From Takifugu bimaculatus (taxonomy: Eukaryota > Chordata > Actinopteri > Tetraodontiformes > Tetraodontidae), in NCBI GenBank assembly GCA_004026145.2, contig CP034987.1:1239958-1303957 (forward strand): a DNA stretch of 64,000 nucleotides, given 5' to 3'. Positions within the stretch are counted from its first letter, which is position 1. Every line of letters starts with the position of its first letter. The position numbers and the translations under genes were made by a program. The notes below the pieces were generated by a model. That model was given only the letters and a program-made list of their open reading frames with translations. It was not told the origin of the DNA and ran no database searches. This document shows, piece after piece, positions 31,921 through 40,470 of this stretch.

Positions 31921-34332
31921 ATGCAGACGGAGGTTTTGGACTACATTGTGGTGGAAAACGAAGCCCATTATCAAACATACGACAACATGAAAGAGCTGCT
32001 GAAGAGCTACGAGCTCCCCGTGGCCATGCTGAAGGACACAGACAAGGTGAAGCTCTCCTTCGATAAACTCTGCTCGAATTACAACGTCCCGCCTCAGCAG
32101 AGCTTTGCAGTGTTCTTTCAGGGTCAACGTCAGAAGCTCTTGGAGGAGCTCACAGAGAATAATCACGACATGAGCAAGTTCAATGAAAGCCTGTCACATG
32201 ACCTGCTGGCGTTCGTAAAAGCCTACAACAGCTCTGTGAGGGACATGCTCAGTAACGACAGCCAGCTTCTAACCTGTGTGAACAGCATGAAGAACACTAT
32301 GAATCATCTCCTTCAAGAGAAACGGGACTTGGAAATGAAGAAGGAGACTCTGGAGGAGGATATTGCCATCATGAGCATGAAAAGCCACAAGGCTGAGATC
32401 AGGGAAGAATGTGCTCAGCAGGACAAGGACGCTCTGCAGGTCAAACTCCAGTCTGCTCACGAGCTGATTGGGGAACTGAGAGAAAGAAACTCCTACCTGG
32501 AGAAAAAACTGAAGAAGAAATCTCTGCTGAAAAGGGTCGCCGTGTACACCTTTAAAGAAAAGAACAAACTTTCAAAGGACACAGAAACGTTTCAAATTGA
32601 AGGGAAGTCCGTTTTTCCTTCTACAAACAGCAGCAGTCTGGAATCTAGTTCACCTTCCATGAACCAGAGCAGCAACCAGGGAGCTCCATGGGCTCAGGAC
32701 ATGCAGAGACATCGTGAAGACATGGAGGTGATTAACAAGACAGAGAGCAGTGATGGAGACAGGGGCAACAGCGGTGGAGACAGGGGCAACAGTGATGGAG
32801 ACATGGGCAACAGTGATGGAGACATGGGCAACAGTGATGGAGACACTGGCAACAGTGATGAAGACATTGGAAACAGTGATGAAGACATTGGAAACAGTGA
32901 TGAAGACATGGGCAACAGTGATGGAGTCATGGAGAGCAGTGATGGAGACATGGGCAACAGTGATGGAGACATTGGAAACAGTGATGAAGACATTGGAAAC
33001 AGTGATGAAGACATGGGCAACAGTGATGAAGACATGGGCAACAGTGATGAAGACATGGGCAACAGTGATGAAGACATGGAGAGCAGTGATGGAGACATCG
33101 GCAACAGTGATGGAGACATGGGCAACAGTGATGGAGTCATGGAGAGCAGTGATGGAGACATGGGCAACAGTGATGAAGACATGGAGAGCAGTGATGGAGA
33201 CACGGAGAGCAGTGATGGAGACATCGGCAACAGTGATGGAGACATGGAGAGCAGTGATGGAGACATGGAGAGCAGTGATGGAGACATGGACAACAGTGAT
33301 GGAGACATGGAGAGCAGTGATGGAGACACGAAGAGCAGTGATGGAGACACGAAGAGCAGTGATGGAGACACGAAGAGCAGTGATGGAGACACGGAGAGCA
33401 GTGATGGAGACACGAAGAGCAGTGATGGAGACACGAAGAGCAGTGATGGAGACACGAAGAGCAGTGATGGAGACACGAAGAGCAGTGATGGAGTCATGGA
33501 GAGCAGTGATGGAGACACTGGCAACAGTGATGGAGTCATGGAGAGCAGTGATGGAGACTTGGGCAACAGTGATGGAGTCATGGAGAGCAGTGATGGAGAC
33601 ACGGAGAGCAGTGATGGAGACACGGAGAGCAGTGATGGAGACACTGGCAACAGTGATGGAGTCATGGAGAGCAGTGATGGAGTCATGGAGAGCAGTGATG
33701 GAGTCATGGAGAGCAGTGATGGAGTCATGGAGAGCAGTGATGGAGACACGGAGAGCAGTGATGGAGACATGGGCAACGGTGATGGAGACACAGAGAGCAG
33801 TGATGGAGACATGGAGAGCAGTGATGGAGACATGGGCAACAGTGATGGAGACACGGGCAACGGTGATGGAGACATGGGCAACAGTGATGGAGACATGGAG
33901 AGCAGTGATGGAGACACGGGCAACAGTGATGGAGACACGGGCAACAGTGATGGAGACACGGGCAACAGTGATGGAGACACGGGCAACAGTGATGGAGACA
34001 TGGAGAGCAGTGATGGAGACATGGGCAACAGTGATGGAGACACGGGCAACAGTGATGGAGACATTGGAAACAGTGATGGAGACATTGGAAACAGTGATGG
34101 AGACACGGGCAACAGTGATGGAGACATGGAGAGCAGTGATGGAGAACCACCGAAACCTTCTCAGGTAAAAGATGAACCTGTTAATCAGCCTTCAGTGTTG
34201 CAAAATTGTCATAAACGCATAAAACTGAAGATGGGAAAAAAGGTCGGCCAAGAGGCCAAAGACCAAGACAAAAAAAAGATGAAATTTCAGAGCTGCATCC
34301 TCAAAAGCAGAAACTCATCAGTTGACGGTTAG
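31921..34332 (+). CDS. intronless gene with helical N-terminus and long acidic Ser-Asp repeat; not recognised
   Basis: Function unknown; I recognise no family. The frame runs 803 codons without a break. I chose ATG 31921 because it has A at -3 (gcaaaaatg); an in-frame ATG at 31849 has a poor context, and the open frame continues to 31792. Residues 1-110 are mixed and probably helical (MQTEVLDYIVVENEAHYQT). About 110-205 are rich in Glu, Lys, Leu and Gln and look like a coiled coil, ending in a basic patch (EKKLKKKSLLKRV). Residues 275-742 are about 67 units of a 7-residue repeat of the form GNSDGDM, ESSDGDT or GNSDEDI. Most units contain S-D-x-D/E, which fits casein kinase 2 phosphorylation. 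The tail of about 60 residues is basic (KRIKLKMGKK) and contains VKDE, a possible SUMO site. There is no signal peptide or membrane span. AATAAA follows at 34438. The lack of introns suggests retroposition. It sits between two related zinc-finger genes. Confidence 0.72.
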   Translation: MQTEVLDYIVVENEAHYQTYDNMKELLKSYELPVAMLKDTDKVKLSFDKLCSNYNVPPQQSFAVFFQGQRQKLLEELTENNHDMSKFNESLSHDLLAFVKAYNSSVRDMLSNDSQLLTCVNSMKNTMNHLLQEKRDLEMKKETLEEDIAIMSMKSHKAEIREECAQQDKDALQVKLQSAHELIGELRERNSYLEKKLKKKSLLKRVAVYTFKEKNKLSKDTETFQIEGKSVFPSTNSSSLESSSPSMNQSSNQGAPWAQDMQRHREDMEVINKTESSDGDRGNSGGDRGNSDGDMGNSDGDMGNSDGDTGNSDEDIGNSDEDIGNSDEDMGNSDGVMESSDGDMGNSDGDIGNSDEDIGNSDEDMGNSDEDMGNSDEDMGNSDEDMESSDGDIGNSDGDMGNSDGVMESSDGDMGNSDEDMESSDGDTESSDGDIGNSDGDMESSDGDMESSDGDMDNSDGDMESSDGDTKSSDGDTKSSDGDTKSSDGDTESSDGDTKSSDGDTKSSDGDTKSSDGDTKSSDGVMESSDGDTGNSDGVMESSDGDLGNSDGVMESSDGDTESSDGDTESSDGDTGNSDGVMESSDGVMESSDGVMESSDGVMESSDGDTESSDGDMGNGDGDTESSDGDMESSDGDMGNSDGDTGNGDGDMGNSDGDMESSDGDTGNSDGDTGNSDGDTGNSDGDTGNSDGDMESSDGDMGNSDGDTGNSDGDIGNSDGDIGNSDGDTGNSDGDMESSDGEPPKPSQVKDEPVNQPSVLQNCHKRIKLKMGKKVGQEAKDQDKKKMKFQSCILKSRNSSVDG
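32743..34146 (+). repeat. coding 21-bp minisatellite, about 67 copies
   Basis: Unit 'agtgatggagacatgggcaa' plus c, period 21, exactly seven codons. Variation is limited to a few positions: gga/gaa, gac/gtc, atg/acg/att, and ggcaac/gagagc/aagagc. Variants cluster, for example four ESSDGVM units in a row near 33660-33740 and runs of KSSDGDT near 33320-33490, which points to recent unequal exchange. Two other frames are also open (a 472-codon plus-strand frame and a 477-codon minus-strand frame); I treat these as artefacts. Confidence 0.95.
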
Positions 34333-34437
34333 CTCCAAAACCTCACAGCCATTTCTGTCATAATGTGAATATGCGTCACCGTCCAGATGCCAGACTGACA
34401 GATTTGTATTTTTACATCCTGTTTTCTACTAGTCCTC

Positions 34438-34443
34438 AATAAA
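34438..34443 (+). terminator. polyadenylation signal AATAAA (repeat gene)
   Basis: Canonical signal 106 bases after the stop at 34332, with a second AATAAT-like copy just after it. It supports a real transcript. Confidence 0.6.
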
Positions 34444-34862
34444 TCAATAATCTGACATCCCGCCTCCATCTCATTATGAACATAAACATCACATAATATC
34501 TGAGCAGGGATTCATTTGCATATGAACAAAAGTAGCTGCTGTCTGTGCTGCATCTTAAATCTGGCCTAATCCCACTCTGGCTCCGCCCCCTTAGCGGTGG
34601 CGTCCCTCAGGACTCTGTGCACGGTCCTCTAACATTTCCACGCCCGTCTCAGAAGCTGCCGGGAACCTTCTTATACACATGCCTATTTATAAATACATAT
34701 ATAGGTGTGTGTGTGTGGGGGGGGGTAGTCTACCTGTTCTTGCCTGCTGCCGTCCAGTTTCTTGGGGGCTTCATTTCGGGCTTCGAGGCTGGACATTTTT
34801 CTAGCAACTGATGATTCTCTCTAAAGACACCAGCTCAGCTGTGTTGAAGTGTCGCCGTATTT

Positions 34863-34908
34863 GTTTAGGATGTTTTTTTCCCATCCTAAACTGAGAGAAA
34901 TTTCTCAG
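34863..34908. other. two adjacent inverted repeats
   Basis: GTTTAGGATG at 34863-34872 pairs perfectly with CATCCTAAAC at 34882-34891 across a 9-base T-rich loop. Immediately after, 34895-34906 is a 12-base palindrome (GAGAAATTTCTC) inside a longer CTGAGA/TCTCAG hairpin. Role unknown. Confidence 0.6.
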
Positions 34909-34963
34909 TGAACCTTGAAGCTCACATGTTTGAAGCTGCTATAACTTCTGTCCCCTGTTGCGC

Positions 34964-35008
34964 GCCGCCATTTTGAACAGCGCAAACTCTGTCGCAAGTC
35001 TCGCGATA
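34964..35008 (+). promoter_or_regulatory. YY1-like and TCTCGCGATA motifs, probable zinc-finger gene promoter
   Basis: GCCGCCATTTTG at 34964-34975 matches the YY1 site, and TCTCGCGATA at 34999-35008 is one base off the TCTCGCGAGA core-promoter element. They lie 115-160 bases before the start codon of the second zinc-finger gene. There is no TATA box. Together they suggest a housekeeping-type promoter. Confidence 0.55.
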
Positions 35009-35122
35009 TTTATCCATGCTGGGTCCTCGTCCCTTTAAAAAAAAAACCTGACGGCGCATGCGCACAGAGCGTAGTTTTGTTACTGGCTGGTGAATGAGCC
35101 CACTCCATATTTCCCCGTTAAC

Positions 35123-36365
35123 ATGTCAAAAATCGAAATGCTCCGGCTGCTGATCAACCAGCGACTGACCGCAGCGGCCGAGGAGATCTTCCGCGTGTTT
35201 GGGAAAACTATCGCCCTGTACGAGGAGGAGATCTCCCGCTCCAGGCAGGAGATCGACCGCCAGCGCCGGCTGCTCGACCTGTCCAGGACTCCGCAGATCT
35301 GCATCCAGGCTGCTGCTGCAGGTGAGCAGAAGCCGAGAGAACCGCTGAGAGAGCGTCTCTCTCACGCACACACACACCAGAGATCTAAACAGGAAGCGAA
35401 CACGTGGCGGATCACATGAACTTTTCATTTTTTAAGCTCTAGCAGAACCAGCCCGACACGATGCTTCTGTCCACAGCCTGTGTGGAAAAGAGACGCCACA
35501 CCAACAGTTCCAGCCACTTTACCCAGTATAACCAGACCAGTCATCCCCTCTGTCCCTTTATAACCAGACCAGTCATCCCCTCTGTCCCTTTATAACCAGA
35601 CCAGTCATCCCCTCTGTCCCAGTATAACCAGACCAGTCATCCCCTCTGTCCCTTTATAACCAGACCAGTCATCCCCTCTGTCCCAGTATAACCAGACCAG
35701 TCATCCCCTCTGGCCCAGTATAACCAGACCAGTCATCCCCTCTGTCCCAGTATAACCAGATTGTAACTGTTTGTTCTGGTTTCTCTTGTCCAGCTCCAGG
35801 TGAGCACCAGGACTCCAGCTCCAGTTTGGATCAGGACATCAAAGAGGAGGAGGCGGAGCCTTCTGAGCAGGAGTCCACCCTGGCCAGGGAGGAGGGCTGG
35901 GCCACGCCCCCTCCGTGCATTACTGTAAAAACCACAGAAGAAGTCGACGACTCGGTGCCCGATCTGGAACTGGCAATCTTGGCCCAGCAGACCCAATTGG
36001 ACCTGGAAGAAAAATTGAGTGAGGATTTGGATCCGAGGCAGAGCGGCCCTGCTGGGGAACAGGTCCCACGCTGCCAGGTTCTGGACTCATACCGCTGCAC
36101 CGTCTGTGGTCGGGTGCTTGCTCAGCGTGCTCAGTGGGCCAAACACATGCAGAGCCACCGGAAAGATGCCAAGGTCGACAGATCGTACACGTGCGACGTG
36201 TGCGGGAAGAGACTGACGCGATTTGACGGTTACCGGAAACACCTGAGGGTCCACACGGGCGAAAAGCCTTACTCCTGCCACCAGTGTGGGCGCCGCTTCA
36301 GCGACAACTCCAACTTCAAGCGACACGTTCGGACGCACGTGGGACAGAAGCCCCAGCAGAGGTGA
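35123..36365 (+). CDS. C2H2 zinc-finger protein, three fingers
   Basis: Probable nuclear DNA-binding protein and sister of the gene at 28561. Exon 1 is 35123-35321 (donor gtgagc) and exon 2 is 35794-36365 (acceptor cttgtccag); the join is in phase. Exon 1 has the same helix as the sister (LINQRLTAAAEEIFRVFGKT), followed by an Arg/Glu-rich stretch (EEEISRSRQEIDRQRRLL). Exon 2 opens with an acidic region containing DIKEEEAEP, equivalent to the KEE motif of the sister. Three C2H2 fingers follow at about residues 168-190, 197-219 and 225-247. The linker between the last two is HTGEKPYSC; the first linker is longer and non-standard. The protein is 256 residues, short for the family, but there is no sign of truncation because the stop follows a normal last finger. 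The intron holds a 32-bp minisatellite. Confidence 0.87.
35524..35760. repeat. 32-bp minisatellite in zinc-finger gene intron, about 7 copies
   Basis: Units of 'tataaccagaccagtcatcc' plus 'cctctgtcccag' or 'cctctgtccctt'. It occupies about half of the intron and ends about 33 bases before the acceptor. Confidence 0.93.
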
Positions 36366-37915
36366 TGCAGGTTGGACCGCCAGAACCAGGAAAATCCACA
36401 TTTACCTTGATCTCAGGGGTGCTAATTAAAGTAGCACACCAGCTAACATTGTGTTAGCGTGTTCTCCAGGGGGGGTCACCCTGAGCTGGCCTTTCACAGA
36501 TGTTAACCACATCTGGAAAAGCTGCACCTGTACCTGACAGACTCCGCCCCTTCTGAGCGTTCAGGAGTCTTGTTGTCATGGACTGATGCTCGTGTCTCTG
36601 TAAAAGAACCTTTTCTATTTATGTTGACTGACATTTAAGATGAATTCTTTTGTTGGAAATTGGATGAAGTTCCACTGCTGTTGCTTGGTAACGTGAACAA
36701 CAGGAGGTGGCTTTAAATCAAGGGTTATAGGCAACAGTGAAACAAAGTTAAATATTGGGTTTGCAGAGGTCAACAAAGGTCACGAGGCAGAACTCCAGGC
36801 TCAGTGTGTCTGAGACACATCAGCTTGGCTCCTCCCCTTCTCCTTCAACCATCTGTCCATCAGCAGGAGGCTCCACCCACATGAGCCTGGTCCTGCTCCA
36901 GGGTTCTTCCTGTTACAGGCAGGTTTCTGGCTCCTATCGCTGTTCTTGGTTCAGACTCTGGGTTCCTGTACGGATACAAAGCTGTTTAAATAAAGTTAAA
37001 TTCAATGACCTGAGTCTTCTTCACTGTCTGAAATCACTTCCTGTTCCCTAAATAGTGCAATAATTGGTGCATGTAATGGTGGTTGTGGTTCTTCAGTCTG
37101 GGTCCGTCATTAGCTGCCTGGTGGGTCGAGGTTCTACTAGAGGTTCCTTCTCTGAGGATCTTCTGCCGGTTTCATGCTGTAGGTTACAGTTCCTCTGAGC
37201 TCCTGATGCCCCTGAAACACTCATCAACTGCAGCAGTGTTGGAGGACATCTCCTGGTTCGGGCACTAGGTGGCGCCACCCAGCAGCAGCCTGGAGAAAAT
37301 CCTCAAAAATAAAAGTGTCAGGATTTAGGACAGATGAGGTTTTTCAGCTGTGCAACTTTATTTAAATAAACTCGGGGACATTGGTCACTAACATGCGTCT
37401 TTATTGCTTTTTCTGTTTAAAAACGCGATTAAAAAGTCATCTTTAGAGAAAATGTTGATCAATGTACAAACAGCAGGAAGGACGTCTGTTCTCTGAACAG
37501 TCCTCCTGAATTCTGAAGAACCTCTTGAGCTCAATCGTTTCCCTCAGAGTTCCTCTTTTCAAACTAACTCCTCACATTTCTGAAGCCTTTTCAGGATCAA
37601 TGATAAATTAACAGTTGTGGTTTGAGCTTCTCTTTATTTTGAAAGGACTTCTGTTCAACTTCCTGTCTGTGAGGAGGCACGTTTTAGTTGTACGGTCCAA
37701 ACCCTCTGAAACCTGCAGATACCAATATGGTACAAATGTGAACGTCTAGTTCCTCCAGCTGCCTAAATGTGGGAGGGGCTATCCCACCGGAAGCAGGAGG
37801 AGCTATCCCACGCGGAGTGGGAGGGGCCTATCCCACAGGAAGTGGAACAATTGGAGTGTGAATGAAGCCCGCAGCAGTGGGGGGCACCCTCAGTCCTTCC
37901 TGAAGCCCCTCAGCA
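36366..37915. other. facing 3' ends of the zinc-finger and semaphorin genes
   Basis: Two plus-strand genes end facing a minus-strand gene. A plus-strand AATAAA lies at 36989-36994 and a minus-strand one at 37400-37405 (TTTATT on plus), so the two transcripts may end about 400 bases apart. About 36840-36960 is a copy of the dispersed repeat also seen at 25355. About 37760-37850 has three copies of a 30-base unit with 'gggaggggctatcccac'. Confidence 0.5.
37263..37275 (+). promoter_or_regulatory. CTCF-like motif, forward
   Basis: CACTAGGTGGCGC fits the CTCF core. A shorter match, CACTAGGTGGCG, lies at 45414-45425 in a semaphorin intron. Confidence 0.45.
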
Positions 37916-40374
37916 TCAGTAGTCGAAGCGTCCCGCCTCTGTTGTTGCCGACGTCGGCGTGTTTGGAAGGAACAGCGGTTTTGGTGGGACTTTTGGCTTC
38001 AGCGACACCGTTCGCCGCACGACGGCCCCCCGCTGTGCATGCGGCCCTTCGCTGTAACTGTGTTGCCGTGTCAGACAGCTGCTGGCCGCCACCGGACGCC
38101 GACTCTCTTCGCCACCGTCGGCCGCCACTTTTCCCGCCGGGGGGCCGTTGCAGCTGCTGTTTGTGTTCATCCTGGCGATAAAATGCACGTGCTGCGCCCC
38201 CCGCTGGTTGAAGCTGCGGTGGCGCGGCACAGCCCCGCCCCCGCTGCCCATTTTAATGAGAGAGTGACGCTGGGACGTGCCCGGTTGCTCAGGGATCACC
38301 TGCTGCTGCAGGGGGGCAGACGAAGAGGGGCAGGAAGGGTTGGCGGAGGAAGAGGAGGACGAAGAGCTCTGAGCAGGTGCATCCAGGTGTTTGGGGAAGC
38401 CGTCCCGCGGCAAAGTGGAGTTGTTGAAGCACTGCGAGTCCGTCTCAGGCTGGTGACAGCTGCTGTCGTGCTGGCTGCTCTGATGGCCGTGGTTGTACTG
38501 GTGGGTGCGGGTCTGGCCGTGATGGTGGTGATGGTGAGAGGAGGAGGAGGGTCCGGGGAACAGGGAGGACGAAGAGGTGGAGGTGAGGACCTTAATGCCG
38601 CCGGTCCCCGAGGCGCTGACCTCATGGATATGTTTGAGCAACTCGTCCAAGGCCGAGACGTCCACCACGGCCTGGGGGAGGGGCTGTTGGGGGAGGGGCT
38701 GTTGGGGGAGGGGCTGCTGGGGGAGGGGCTGCTGGGGGACTCCACCTCCTCCGTCTACAGCTCCATCACCACCGGTCAGGTTCTTGTCCTCTAAGAGGTG
38801 CAATGAAGTGCAGGAGGCTCCTGCTTTGTGGGCGGTGCCGTTGATGAAACTGTTGCTATGGTGACGAGAGATGGGAAACACTTGCTGAGCTACAGTGTTT
38901 CCAACAACCGCCATGAAGCCCAGGTTGGACCTGGAGCAGCTGGGCGAGGCTTCGGCCATGTTGTTCCAGTTCTGGTTCCTCTCGTACTGTCGATGCTGCT
39001 GGGCCTTCCTGCCGCTTATTTTGGGGGTGGAGTCAGGCGTAGGCAGACCGGACAGCTCGCCATCAGCCTGGAACAGAGGAAAACACAAACATCTGAGGTG
39101 CCTCCTTAAATATCAGATCTTTTCATCAGATCAACAATGGCGTTCTACGTGGATACCTGTGGCCGATCGAGCTCGCCGTCAGCCAGCACCAGACCCCGGA
39201 GTCCGTTAGAGCACGCCCGGGGCTCCGAGAGGCCGTTGGGGATAAAGGAGCTGTAGAGCTTTGGTGAGGAAACATCCAGTTTGTCCTCCTGGAGGAGAAA
39301 AAAGGAACAGGAACTCAGATTTACTGGAGGATGAAGATGCTCCAACCCTTTAGCCACACCCACCTTGGACTGAGTGTCCAACAGCCCACTGATCTTGGCG
39401 AGGGAGCGCAGTGACAAGGCGTGTGACAGTGACGCCTCGGGGTCTTTGCCCAGCTTGCAGGCACGCTGGGCAGCGCTGCGGCTGCAGTAACACGACACCA
39501 GGAAACCCGACAAGATGGCTCCCAGTGAAAAGGCCACCAGCACACAGGCGATGAGCAAGGTGTAGTGCACGTGAGCGGCGACGCGCTGGTCCAGGTCTGG
39601 AAAATGACCGACTTCTGCAGGACGAAGACAAGAAGAAGTTGGCAGGAACATCATAAAATAACAACAGACCAACGAGGAAGCTAACGTCTGTCCCTGCAAC
39701 ATCTGCATCCAAATACATGCTGGCTAGCTAATGCTAACATAACGAAATGCAGAAATTGTGAGGATCTTCTATGGTCCTGCAAGTTCAATGAAATAATGGA
39801 GGGACGGCAGGAAGAAGGGAGGTTCAACAAAGAGGAGAGGAAACCGCAGAAGAGAAGAGACACAGATGTGGACTGAAGGTAATGAGGACGATCCCAGGTG
39901 AGAGAACAGGAGGTGGTGAAGGTGGGACGTGAGGAGAAAAGAGAGGAGAGAGTACAGATGGGACGGAGGGAGGACACACGTGAGGCCAGGACAGAGCGAG
40001 GGACGAAAGAGCTGGGAGTGATACAACACAAACACACACACATCAGATTAGCCAGGCTAGCATCTACCAATCAGAATTATTGATTTATCTGTGACCTTGT
40101 GACCTCTGAGCAGTATGGAGGTGATGGCTCATGTCAGCCAATCATTATATGCACACAATGCTAAAAGTTGAGCATATAGAAGCTAAGTTTGGTTTGACCT
40201 TGGGGTGACCTTGACTCTGTGGTTTAGCAGCAGCTCTGCAGGATATTGCTCCAAAACTGAAGCTTCATATGGTTCCTCCACATTAGCATGCTCGCTAGCT
40301 CTCCCTACCCCAAGGAAACATTTGTATTCACAGTGAGGCACAGGCGGTAACTGTGTCACTGAAGCTGTAGGTAA

Positions 40375-40470
<96 letters not shown>

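Noticed and set aside
32694..34168. 472-codon plus-strand and 477-codon minus-strand frames across the acidic repeat gene
   Set aside because: They begin and end with the repeat array. Only the frame of the 803-codon gene extends through unique sequence on both sides, with a good start context and a polyadenylation signal.
35524..35760. Possible CRISPR array (regular 32-base repeats)
   Set aside because: There are no unique spacers; it is a head-to-tail minisatellite in a vertebrate intron.
38039..38794. 251-codon plus-strand frame
   Set aside because: Antisense to the last semaphorin exon, whose minus-strand frame carries class 6 motifs.
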